Positions 42,786 to 54,400 of a stretch of 64,000 nucleotides of DNA are shown one piece after another. Location: assembly GCF_000715075.1 (NCBI RefSeq), contig NC_134095.1, positions 68,825,990-68,889,989 on the forward strand. The letters are read 5' to 3'. The stretch is from Nicotiana tabacum. Lineage: Eukaryota > Streptophyta > Magnoliopsida > Solanales > Solanaceae. A program made the translations under genes and the position numbers. Under the pieces are notes generated by a model that saw only the letters and a program-made list of their open reading frames with translations, was not told the origin of the DNA and made no database searches. Positions within the stretch are counted from its first letter, which is position 1. The number at the start of each line of letters is the position of its first letter.

Positions 42786-45223
42786 TGTAACACTATGTAT
42801 ATTCGGACTAGGTGTGGATGTGTTAAATGGGCATTAATTAGATATTTTAGACATATGAAGTCCTATCGGGATGAGTATGGGTGAAAATAGTTGTTTCAAA
42901 ATCAAGATGGAAAGTGAGGTGCATAAGATTCGACAAAATCGACTAAGTTGCAGAAGGTCCGTTTTCTAGCAAGGATTAGTAAACACGTGTAAGGAATTTG
43001 GGAAACCTCAAAGCATGAAAGTTGTAGGCCTTTGAAATAGCTTTTCAACGATATATTATGGAGCCCGAACAGATCTCTGTGCAAAATGTTATGAGCGTTT
43101 TACAGAATAGTGCTCAACCACCACGTCCGGACCGCGACCGCGGTCAGGCCTACAGGGGTGTGGTGGTGGACTTGGGAAGTTATTTTTTAGTCCTATTTCG
43201 TCCCCCACAGTCCCAAAACATAAAAACTTGCTCTAGAAAAGGAAGCTCTCAAAAACCTAACTCCTTAAAGGTCCCTCCACCATCCAAGGTAAGTTCTAAT
43301 GGTGGTTCTAAGTTTATTTCAATTCTCCAATACCTTATTAACATGGGTAAACCCTCCATATTATTAGATATTCGATTGGGACATCATTTTTGAGAGAAAA
43401 AACCCTAAAACTCGAATTCAAAAGGATTGAACGTCAAAAAGGCAATATCTTCACCCTCTTGATTCTATCTTTGAATTTTAGTTCATGAGATATGAGTTGA
43501 TGGGTTTGATAGAAAAGCATGAACGATTATAGGTTTGGGTTGTTGATGGTTGATTATTGGTTAAGGGTGTTGTTTACCTTATGAGTGATAAAAAATGATG
43601 TTGATTATAACTATTTGAGACTTTAGAATTTATCTAGGAGCAAGAGAATGGTTTATTGGGTGTAGAGACACCATTAATAAGGACTATGAAGCTTTATTGT
43701 CACCAAGTGTTTGATCAAATACTTAAGTAGCCAAAATATGAGTGTCATTTCTAATATGGAATCCCTTTGACCTGCATTGCTATAGATTAAAGTTGAAAAG
43801 GTTGGCGAATGTTGTATTACGCTCTAGAGCAGGAAGTTAAGGTATGTGAGGCTAACTCTCTATGTTTGGGAATTTTAGTGATTCTCCCTACACTACGTTT
43901 CTTTTACAACGTTACTAATTGCCTCAAAAATAGAGTTTAGCTTAGTTCCTTAAATAGTTGTAGAACTTCTATTCTCTAGCTTCATAACTCGTTCATGACT
44001 TTTATTCTGAATGTTGTGAGCTTAGTGCATATTCAACATAGACTTGGGTTTGATGCCCCCGAGTCTTAGTATAGATTACTCAGTATGCCATAAACATTTG
44101 AAATTTCAGTGTTCATAATCAGTTCAAAAATATATGTCTCAGTATGGTCCTATTCATTATTCTAGTATTACGTAGCTCAGTATGATCTAGTATTATAGTA
44201 TCATGTAACTTAGTGTGATTCAGTATTTCACTATCATGTATTGCAATATGATTCTTAGTTCCTGAATGTTGAACACATATATTTTGGCAGAAGGCCATAG
44301 TTTATGCTTTATGCATGTTTGGGACTGAGGCTGTAGTTTATGTTTTATGCATGGTTGGGCCTGAGGCCGTAGTTTATGCTTTATGTATGTTTGGGTCTGA
44401 GGCTGTAGTTTATGCTTTATGCATTTTGGGCCTGAGGCCATAGTTATGTATACATATACTTGGGCCTGAGGGCGTAGCTTGTGCACATATATATTGGGCC
44501 CGAGGCCATAGCTTATTCAGATAAATAGGGTGTTCATCATTCAGAAGTGGGAGTATTCATATCCTTACTTCCTTTGTTCAGTTCAATTATTAGTTATCAG
44601 TTCAGTTATTAGTTATCATGTCAGTTTCAGTTTCAGTTTTAGTTTCAATAGTTATCATTTCAATTATCAATTATCAATTATCAATTCTCAGTTATCAGCT
44701 TAGTTTCAGTTTCAACATTTATAATTCTTTCTTTCATTTGCTTTACATACCAGTGCAATTCAAATGTATTGACGCCCCTTTTACCAGGGCATGCATCTCA
44801 CGATGCAGGTAATGATTTATAGGTTGATGATTCAGAGCGCTATGATTCTCGTACCAGCTATTTGGTGATCCCCAATTCTTTCGGGGCATTATCATTACCT
44901 ACAGTCTTCAGTATTTTTAGATAGTTAGTGTTTTCAGTACTTCATTAGAGGCTTCATAGACTAGAGTAACAGTTAGAAAGAGTAGCAGGCTTTTCATATT
45001 AAGCTATGTTGGCTATAGATATGTTTCAGAATTGTATTAGTATTTCCACACTTTGATTTATATCATCCAGACTTTCAGTATATCAACATGTGTTAGTTTA
45101 TCTTCCGCATTCAGTATGTTATGATATCACATGTTGATTCATCCAGCCAGTTGGTTCGCTCGATCACATGTAGTCCGACATCGAGTGTCGTGTTACGTCT
45201 AGGCCCAGGTTCGAGGCGTGACA
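42786..45223 (+). mobile_element. Solo LTR, 2.4 kb, with perfect 5-bp target duplication
   Basis: The ends are TGTAACACTATG and GAGGCGTGACA. GAAAG stands at 42781-42785 and 45224-45228. There is no primer site, ORF or second LTR, so this is a solo LTR. Copy A of the host unit shows the empty site with a single GAAAG at 35061-35065. It contains a short CG-rich word near 43124-43145 and a tandem array at 44280-44520. Orientation is inferred from similarity of the 3' end to other LTR ends here. Confidence 0.85.
44280..44520 (+). repeat. Seven tandem 34-38 bp repeats in the solo LTR
   Basis: The unit core is TTGGGCCTGAGGCCGTAG followed by TTTATGCTTTATGCATG. Copies start near 44282, 44319, 44355, 44391, 44425, 44460 and 44494. 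The GGCCTGAGGCC part is a small palindrome. The minus frame at 44220-44486 is a by-product. Confidence 0.8.
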
Positions 45224-45547
45224 GAAAGGTTACGTTGATCCCTTTTAATCTACTGGAAAAAAAAATAGTTACCCTGAATGAAATCTTAATTTGCTTATGT
45301 TCGTCGGAGAATCCAATAAAAGTTATTTAAAACTGTGAGAATTGAAGTTCTTAGATTAGTAGGTCTATGAAAATTTTCGTTCTCTTCCATCCTATTTGAA
45401 TATCCTTTTATTTTTCTCTAGCCCAAGTTTTCTAATTTTTAAGGGTTTGGCTAAATGGAGAAGTTTGATATGTTTAATACATTTGGGGACTAAAGTTCAT
45501 AACAACTTACTATATAAAATATAAAAATCCTATAGTCCCCTTCCTTT
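45224..45547. other. Low-copy unit copy B right part, then promoter region of the disrupted paralogue
   Basis: 45224-45285 continues copy B. The rest is AT-rich. Around 45499-45556 (CATAACAACTT, then CCTATATAAAC) it faintly resembles the upstream region of the 7522-8119 gene read on its own strand. No other gene. Confidence 0.5.
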
Positions 45548-45558
45548 CCTATATAAAC
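45548..45558 (+). promoter_or_regulatory. TATA box of the disrupted paralogue
   Basis: CCTATATAAAC, about 75 bases before the ATG at 45626. Another TATATAAAA lies at 45511. Confidence 0.45.
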
Positions 45559-45625
45559 TCAAACATGGTATTATCATTCTTTCATCCATCACTTCTCGAG
45601 CTATACATGAAGACATCTCAAGACG

Positions 45626-45884
45626 ATGACGAGAATGATGATTGCAACAACAATGAAGATGTTGGAACTCAATTCCATCATGAATCCGGTAAAAGGGTTC
45701 ATTCAAATTTATCCAATGATTTACCAAGTTGTTAGCTTATTCTCTTCATAAATAGACTTTTTATATGATTGATGCTCTATTCGTGTATTCTTTAATGATT
45801 TTTACCCTTTTAAATGTTGATGTGCTTAGGTAATGGAGCATTGCTTCCTGAACGATATCCCTTCCGCATATCATGATATCTACA
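45626..45884 (+). pseudogene. 5' part of a paralogue of the 7522-8119 gene, cut off by an LTR insertion
   Basis: Exon 1 is 45626-45688 (MTRMMIATTMKMLELNSIMNP) and exon 2 is 45830-45884, joined by a GT-AG intron in phase 0. The product aligns with the minus-strand gene: MNP, then H-C-F-L-N-D-I-P-S against H-V-F-F-D-I-E-S, then H-D-I-Y against H-H-V-Y. The other copy has no intron at this place. The reading ends where the LTR starts (45885), just after the Tyr codon. In the other gene the matching Tyr codon spans a splice site. An upstream ATG at 45606 opens an Asp/Asn-rich frame overlapping the start, as in the other copy. The homology is short, so paralogy is probable, not certain. Confidence 0.5.
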
Positions 45885-46736
45885 TGCAACGACCTGATAA
45901 GTTATTTTGTATATTCTTATCTTGTTACTCTATTTGATGTTCCCCGTATATGTACCTGATGTTTGATGATATGCGGGGATGGTTGGGATTAGTTTGGGAA
46001 GGTTTCAAAGTAAATTTTGACATTTAGTCTCATTGTGGAAGCTTAAGTTATAAGAGTTGAACAAGATTTGACTTTGTTGTAAGCGACCTCAAATTCGTGA
46101 TTTGTTGGTTTCAATAAATCTGTATGGTGATTTTGTACTTAGACGTATGTTCTGATTTGGAGGTTCCTAGGATGTTTTGGCTCTGATTGACAAAGAAACT
46201 TTGATGATTTGGAAAGCTCATGCGTTTGATCGATAGTTGACTTTGAGTCTATCAAATTCGGATTGTTATTACGGAACTTGAGATAGGTCCGTTTTACCAA
46301 TTGAAACTTATGTGCAAGTTTGGGTTCATTCCGAATATGTTAGGCTTGAATTAGATTCTTGGTTTGAAGTGGAAGGCTGATGAAGTTAAGACAAGTTCCA
46401 CTTGTTTTTTGATTGCTGATTCTTGGTTTGGATGTCAAATATGATATTTTGAGCCTTTGTATAGGCATGGGGAAGGTATTAAGACTCGGGTGTGTTTAAG
46501 ATTGATTTGATGTTGTTTGGCATATTTGGGGGTTAATGTGTCTCACCCGCGTAACTGATGGACCAGGTGCGAGCTTGCTAAAGTGGAAGGGGGTCCACAT
46601 AAGTTGTAATTGGCCTTGGACAGGGAGTCCGCATGTGCAAAAGAATGTGCGCAGAAGAACTTGTGCACCTGCACACCTGCAAAGTATGCGTGCAGGTGCG
46701 GTTCTAAAGAAGTAAATTTGTTTTTGCAGGAGCTAA
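45885..46736 (+). mobile_element. LTR fragment (first about 850 bp), same group as the 21170 solo LTR
   Basis: Begins TGCAACGACCTGA and follows the 5' part of the 21170 LTR (GCGGGGATGGTTGGG, GACATTTAGTCTC, GAAGCTTAAGTT). The rest should lie beyond the window, on the far side of the nested insertions. A GC-rich word array (GCACCTGCAC / GCAGGTGCGG) occupies about 46555-46705. The insertion site is at CTACA, in the paralogue's exon 2. Confidence 0.7.
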
Positions 46737-49602
46737 TGCCATGACCCAAAATCCTGTCCTCTGGAATGTGATGGCGCCTAATATTTCCCATGCTAGGAAA
46801 GCCAACGTTAGCTAGATTATTTAAACTATTTTAAGAATATAAATCAAAATATTAATAATAATAAATTTTAATAGTATGAAATAGATTGATAAAATACCAA
46901 ATTGTGTAATAACATATCCCAGAAATCTGGAGTCACAAATACATGAGCATCTAGAGTACTACAGAAAAAGTCTGAACAAAATGCAACTTTGAAACTATAT
47001 AAACAGTAAAGACAGAATGGAAGGGGACTTCAGGGACTGCGAATAACAACAACTCTACCTCAAGTCTCCTGCTGATATCTGGTCCTGGCAAGATCTCATC
47101 TACACGCCATTAGGACCAATTTTGGTCTCTGCTCAAGAAGTGCAGAAGTGTAGCATGAGTACAATCAATCCCATGTACTCTGTAAATGCCGATCCTAACC
47201 TCGACGAAGTAATGATAAGGCTATGACAAGACACTCATAATAAACATGTACGTAATAATAATAATAATAGGAATACAAATAGAAATAAAATAGTAAAGCT
47301 AAATAACCAGACCCGTAAGTCAACTACCAAAAAATCTCTAATCTTATATTACAACATCGAGAACAATCTATACAACTACAAAAAATCTTATAACACATCA
47401 AATCCATTATGCCGCTCAATTCGATCCTACCATATCATCATCTCATATCATATTCCGTCCTTATTCCTTCATATCATATCATATCATTTTAATACTGTTG
47501 TTGCGTGCAACCCGATCCCCAACAATTTCACAATATTGATATAAACAACTCAACAACAATATTTACGAAATATCAACACAAAAGAGGATTAAGCGTACTG
47601 AACACTTAAGAATCATCAATATGACAGAAAATATCAAACACCTCGAAATCTCAAACCTTTTCGATTTATCAATATGAAAATAGGTTCACCACTCACATAA
47701 GTGAAACAAAGTAATAGAGTACATAAAATAAATATAAGGATAATAAAGCAGGTAAAACATGTGACAATTTCAATATATAATTAAGGCAAGTAGGAACAAA
47801 TAATAGGTAAGCAGTTATTCAGTGGGAGATGAGTAAAATTAGATAAATAACAGTTAAGTAACAATTAAACAAGTAGAGCATAAATGTCAAGTAGGAACAT
47901 GCATCAATAAAAGCACATAACAAGAGATAACATGGAATAACGAAGACATGGGAATAAATAACCCAATCCCACATGCTAAATCCTCCGATGACGCATATAC
48001 ACTCGTCACCTTGCATAGAAGTTGTTTTCCCACATAATTCACATAACAAAAAGTTCAACAAGTTCTAATTTTCTCAAGTCAAGGTTAGATACGACACTTA
48101 CATCTTCCGCAATGAAATCAACACTCAACCACGACCTTTCCTTTAGAATTATCCTCCAAATCAGATAAAATCAAGCCAAATACAGTTCAAATAATTCAAA
48201 ATAAGCTTTAGAAACTACCTATGAGTGAAAAAGATTCGATCTCTAATGAGTTTGGAAAAAGTCAACAAAAGTCAACCCCAGGCTTGTCCGGTCAAAACCC
48301 GAGTTCAAGGATAGATCTCGACTACCCATAACCCCACGAGTCTATATATATTTTTTGTTCAAAATCCGAGTCCAATTCAACTCTCAAATTAACATTTTTC
48401 AAAAATATACACAAAAATTCCCAAAATTTCTCTTAGATTCTCATGAATTTGATGTTAAATCTCATGTAAAATCATGTAATATAATTGAAAATCGGTCAAA
48501 ATTACTTACCTAGTGATTGTAGGTTAAAATACACTCTCCAAATTGCCCTTTACCGAGTCTAGGATTCTAAAACGAGAGAATAAGACTTAAATCCCCATTT
48601 ATAGACCTTATGTTCGGGTGTAGATGTCACAATTGTGACACTGGGTTGGCAATTGCGAACCCTCGCAATTGCGAGGAATAACTCGCAATTGCGGTGCCTG
48701 TCATCCTAAAGAGAAGTCGCAAATGCGACATTGACTTCGCAATTGCGAAGTCTGCTCCCATCACAAATGAGACCAAGTGGGCGCAGATGCGAACCTACCC
48801 ACCTCAAGTACTACTTTGCAATTGCGACACCTTAGACCCCCTACTAAGATTGCAATTGCGATGCTGGTGCTAGCAATTGCGACACTTGAGACACCAACAC
48901 ACCAGCAAACCTGTTCTAGCTTAATATTATTCTGAAACACGTACGAAACTCACCCGAGCCATAGGGGATCAAACTAAATATCCACAAAAGTCTAAAAATA
49001 TCATACGAACTCACTCGCACGATCAAAATACCGAAATAACATCTAGAACCACGAATCTACCTCAAGACGCATGGATTTTAAAAGAAAACTCAAAAACCTC
49101 TTGAATCACAACCAAGCATTTGAATCCTATCAAATGACCTCCGAATTTCACCAAATTTTGCAGACAAGGCTCAAATAACAAAACGGACCTATTCTAATTC
49201 GCAGAGCCAAAATTCAAACTTGATAACCATAAAGTCAACCTTCAATCAAACCTAGGAAATTTTCAAACATTCAAATTGCTAACTTTCGGTAAAACAACTC
49301 AAATCATCCTAAGGGACTCTGAAATCAATTTCGGGCATACACCCAAGTCCAAAATTACAATATGAACCTACCAAAATTTTCAAAATACTGATCCGGGATT
49401 GTTTACCCAAAATGTTGACCGTAGTCAACTCAAGCCTTATTTTAGTCACAAATCCTCATTTGCTTCAAAATTTCACATAAAAGCTTTTCGAAATACAACA
49501 CAAACCACGGACGCAAACCAAGAAATATCAAATGAGGCTACGGGAGGTCTCGAATCAAGAAAATAAGGGCTAGTACTCGAAACAACCTATCAGGTTGTCA
49601 CA
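46737..49602 (-). repeat. 3' LTR of the minus gypsy element
   Basis: 2.87 kb. On the minus strand it starts TGTGACAACCTGATAGG at 49602. Its 3' end (TTAGGCGCCATCAC) matches the 3' part of the 21902 element's LTR, so the two families are related. No genes. Microsatellite-like (AAT)n and CATAT runs lie at about 47257-47272 and 47475-47492. Confidence 0.82.
48640..48900 (-). repeat. Word array in the minus LTR (CGCAATTGCGA type)
   Basis: About ten copies of words such as TCGCAATTGCGA, near-palindromes with an AATT core, spaced 15-35 bases apart. The array starts about 710 bp from the LTR start. It is not a CRISPR array: the words are short, imperfect and unevenly spaced. Confidence 0.78.
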
Positions 49603-49613
49603 TCCTCCACCTC
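49603..49613 (-). other. Polypurine tract
   Basis: On the minus strand GAGGTGGAGGA, immediately before the LTR start at 49602. Confidence 0.7.
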
Positions 49614-51461
49614 TAAAAGAAATGCTCATCCTCGAACGGACATAGAAAGGTACCTGGACTAGTGAAAAGGTAGGGGTATCTACTCTGCTTATTGGACTTG
49701 TACTCCCATGTAGTTGTCTCGATCGACTGACCTCTCCACTACACTTTCACTGAAAGAAAACTCTTAGACCTCAACTTTCGAACCTGTCGGGCTAGAATAG
49801 CCACCGGCTCCTCCTCATAGGCTAAATTTTCATCAAGCTGAACCATGATAATGTCCAAAACATAGGAGTTGTCCTCATGGTACTTCCGAAGCATGGAAAC
49901 ATGTAATACCAGATGTGCTCCTGATAATCTGGGTGGCAATGCAAATTTGTAGGCCACCTCACCAACTCTCTCAAGGATCTTAGAAGGACCAATATACCTA
50001 GGGATAAACTTGCCCTTCTTTCCGAACCTCATCACACCCTTCATGGGTGAAACTCTAAGAAAAATCCTTGCTCCTACCATAAATGCTACATGACCAGCCC
50101 TCCGATCAACATAACTCTTCTACCTATACTGTGCTAGATCAAGTCGATCATGAATCAACTTAACCTTCTCCATAGCATCGCGAGCCAAATCAGTGCCCAA
50201 CCACTTAGACTTTCTAGGCTCAAACTAAATAATCGGCAAACGACATCGCCTCCCATATAAGACCTCATACGACTCCATTTGAATACTCGACTGATAACTG
50301 TTGTTGTAGGAGAACTTTGCAAGAGGTAAGAACTGGTCCCATGAACCTTCGAAATCCATAACACAAGCATGTAACATGTCCTCCAAGATCGGAATAGTGC
50401 GCTCAGACTGTCTATCCATCTGAGGATGAAATGTTGTGCTCAGCTCAACCTGTGTGCCCAACGCATACTGCACAACTATCAAAAATGCGATTTGAACTAT
50501 GTGCTTCGGTCAGAAATGATGGAAATGGGCACACCATGCAGGCGGATAATCTCCTGAATGTAAATTTGAGCCAATCACTCTGAAGAATAGGAAGTCGCCA
50601 CCGAAATGAAGTGCACTGACTTAGTCAACCGGTCCACAATAACCCAGACTGCGTTATATTTCTTCATGGTTCATGGCAAGCCTACCACAAAATCCATAGT
50701 AATGGGCTCCCACTTCCACTCTGGTATCTCCAATAACTAAGTCACTTAACCCAATTTCTGATGATCATACTTCATATGTTAACAATTCAAACACCGAGAC
50801 ACATAAGAAACGATGTCTTTCTTCATTCTCTGCCACCAATAATGTTGTTTCAAGTCACAGTACATCTTCGTGACACCTAGGTGAATAGAATAGCGCAAAC
50901 TCTGTGCCTCCTCAAGGATCAAGTCTCTTAACCCATCAACATTTGGAACACAAATCCGGCTTTAAAGTTGCATAACACCATCATCACCAATCACAACCTC
51001 CTTAGCACCACCTTGCTGCACTATGTCCTTCCACACCAACAAGTGAGGATCATCAAACTATCAAGCCTTGATACGCTACATGAATGAAAACCGGTCCATA
51101 TCAGAAGTAAGAACTCGGTTGGGCTCCGAAACATCCAATCTCACAAATCAGTTGGCCAAAGCCTAAATATCCATGGCTAGTGGACGTTCTGCTACCGGTA
51201 GATATGCCAAACTATCCATGTTCTTCGCCTTCCTACTCAATGCATAAGCCACTATGTTGGCCTTCTTCGAATGATATAATATGGTGATATCATACTCTTT
51301 CAACAACTCTAGCCATCTCTGATGCTGCAAATTAAGGTCATTCTGCTTGAACAGGTGCTAGAGACTTAGATGGTCGGTATAGACCTCTCAATGAACACCA
51401 TATAGATAGTACCTCCAAATCTTCAGCACGTGAACAATGGTTACCAACTTTCAATTGCCGA
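49614..51461 (-). pseudogene. C-terminal pol (RNase H, integrase, chromodomain region) of the minus gypsy element, broken
   Basis: Minus strand order: RNase H part from 51461 (KIWRYYLYG, then FKQNDLNLQ and [12 protein letters not shown]), integrase zinc region (about 50960-50750, KMYCDLKQHYWW, CLNC), catalytic core (MDFVVGLP near 50690, VDRLTKS near 50630, then the WDQFLPLAKFSYNNSYQSS block near 50310), and the C-terminal region 50080-49739 ([37 protein letters not shown]). Stops are frequent. The protein is close to that of the 8455 and 21902 elements. Confidence 0.8.
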
Positions 51462-54400
51462 TGTTGATACCCAATTTTTTCCAAAATAGTTTTAAAATGC
51501 ATATATGCCTTCAAAATCATGCATTAGCATCAATTGGTATTTTTTCCCACAATTTCTACATTTTTAAATTAATTTTGCATAGTATTTTACTTTTAATAAA
51601 TAATTACAAAATTGCTTCACAAATGATTTCAAAATATTTCTTGATTTAATACTACTATTTATGGTCCTATTAAGTCCAAATTATTTCATAAATAGCCAAA
51701 TTGGCATCTTTTGGATATAATTGCAATATCTTTGCAATTATAGCCCATGCATACATTTTGCATCATTTTTACCAGAAATTAGTCCATTGTATTTTAAAAT
51801 ACTAAATAATTATTTACAAAATATTTTCATGCATAAAAATCATTTTGTAATTAGTTAATTATTTTACAAATTAATTTTATTCAATTACTTTGGGTATTTA
51901 ATAAATAACCTCTTTTATTTCAATTTTAGCCTAAAACTAACCATACCAATACCCCTTATAAAATTAGCCCAAACCCTTAGGCCCAATCCCCTACCTGCCT
52001 ACCCAAACCCCTTGGTCAATCCTGACCGTTGATGAATTTTGATCAACGGTCCAGGACTTCCCTACATTAATTAAACCAAAAGAACCCCCCCCCCCCCAAC
52101 CCTAACTATTTCCCCTTTCCCCGCAGCCACTCCTCTCTTCGTCTCTCAAATGCTCTTTAATAGGAACACTAATTCCCCCCCTCCATCGTCACTAGCCTAC
52201 TGTCGTTCTATGGTGGTTCTTCACCACCTCAGGCCTCTAATGGCCTCCTATATACTATGGTATCTCCATCTCCTAGATCCTTGAGGAGATTCTCAAGGGA
52301 TCAGGGCAAGTCTGCTTTACACCTTTGGGTTTTCTTGCCTATTTCAGGCCATTTGGCTCGACTTTGAGTAAGATCTTTCTCATTTTTGTCTTAAATCTAT
52401 GGTTTCCTAAGTCTATGACCTCATCTCTTTTATACTTCTAAAAAACCCTAATTTTTTAATGTATTTCACATGTTTCCTTGAAAGACTCCTGGTATTTCAA
52501 CTGATTTTTCATTTTTCCTAAAACTAGGTTTACCCTAAGTCATGTTCTCTAAAGATTTTCTGATTTTCGAATGTTAATCGTCTGTTCTTATATGTTATTG
52601 ATTGATTTCTGCTAAGATTGTTTGGACCCTAGTCGATTTATGCTAAAGCCCCAATTTTCTTATAATTTTACTTCATTTCTGGGTTTTCCGTGTTACTCGT
52701 TGCATTGTTTCGTTCTGTGCTTTCACTTTCATGATTTCTCCTCAGTTTAATTCAGTATCTTGTGACACTTTACCCTAGTTCATCTCTACTAGGGTTTTTG
52801 AGTCGATCTCTCGGCTAATTTCTATGTGTTTATTAAATTTTATTTAGCCTATTTGTCTATTTTTGGAAACTGATAGTCCCCCCTCCCCCCTTAAATCAGT
52901 ACTATTTTGAATTTTGATTTACTGATTTGCTCGGTTAAAACTTATGCGTTGATTCTTGATTTAGTCCCTTGTTTACGATTTTAATTAATCTTCTTACCTT
53001 ATTTAATTGTCTGTAATGTTACTGATTCTTGACGGTTATTCCCTTTATTAGACTCATGTTTGTTTACTTCTTTACTTAGGTCTGATTTGATTTCTTTCCT
53101 TAAATGACTCTTGTACATTAACTGTTGAGTAGTTATCCTTAATTAAGGGAAGACTATGCTGATTTTGTGTGTAATTGATCCTGTGATTTCCTTAATTGCT
53201 GAGTGTTGATTTCTTTTACCTTATTCTGATCCGCTCCTAAACTGGTATATATACTCTCCTCTATTCTCACCTTTGGGACATGGACATTAGTTCATAAACA
53301 CACTTACACTCTAAAACTCTCTTGTCTTCTCTATTACTTGGGATATTCACTGATATAGTCGGCCATAAGCCAAGGCTAGATATTGCACTGCACCTGCTTC
53401 ATACTTTGTATTCTCTTTCCCTAACTTGTATGTCTCTGATTAAGTTTTGAAACCTCAAACTCTATATGTTTCATTACTGCACTATTCCATTAACCATGAA
53501 TCCAATATGTTTTCCCGTTTACTTCTTTGCTTAGCATGTTTAAAGTACTGTCTTGCTCAATATGTAACTAGCATGTCTAAACTATACTACTTGCTTACTA
53601 CTTTATCTAGCATGTCTAAACTATAACTACTTGTTTACTGCTTTATCTAGAATGTCTAAATCTTGTTTGTTCAATATGTAGTCAGCATGTCTAAACTATG
53701 AATGCTTATGTGATATTTGTTTAGCATGTCTGTTTAAATTCTTGCATGCTCTTCTTTACTGATGAGATTATACTTAATCTCTTGGGACTTTGATTGATCC
53801 TAATTATGTGCATGATTCTGTCCAATACCCCCTGCTTTCAACATGGTTTTGCTATACCTCTGTTATGTGTCTCAACTACCCATTGTCATGACCAACCTAT
53901 TAATTCTATAAAGCTCTTGAGAATTCTGTGCATTTTGTTGTTTATGTGTTTCCCTATACGTTGATGTGTATTCTATGTGTCCCCAACCCCTCTATCCCTA
54001 TGTGGAATTTGTTTGCCAAGTATTTTGAATCTGGTTGTTCTATGATTTGTGTTCTGATTTTGAAAGTGTTTTAGTAATTTTCTCAAACTATTTTACCACA
54101 AAACTGGTTCCTATTTCAGAAAACCTTTTTCACTCCTGGAATCATCTCTATACTATTTTTTCCAAAATAAAAACCTTTCAAAACTATGACAAGCACTCTC
54201 ACTTTACTCCTAAGTCAATAAGTTCTGCCCCTCCAATGTGTGTACTACCTTGGGATCCTCTTGAGATTCCTTTGAACTCTGACACACTGGAGCTGGCCAT
54301 TCCATACTTTACATATTTAATATCTATTGTGAAAAGTCTAGGTGTGAGCACTGCCCGGGATCCTTGAGGTCCTTAGGAAACTCTAACACACCCGAACACA

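Larger units (their letters stand above)
46737..51461 (-). mobile_element. Ty3/gypsy chromovirus-type element, minus strand, truncated by the Ogre insertion
   Basis: The 3' LTR (46737-49602), polypurine tract and the C-terminal half of pol are present. At 51462 another LTR begins inside the RNase H region, so the 5' half of this element must lie beyond the right edge. The LTR ends in TGGCA on its own strand, where related LTRs end in TGACA. Confidence 0.82.

Noticed and set aside
48640..48900. CRISPR-like look of evenly recurring short palindromes
   Set aside because: Words are 10-12 bases, imperfect, unevenly spaced, inside a plant LTR, with no cas genes. It is an LTR word array.
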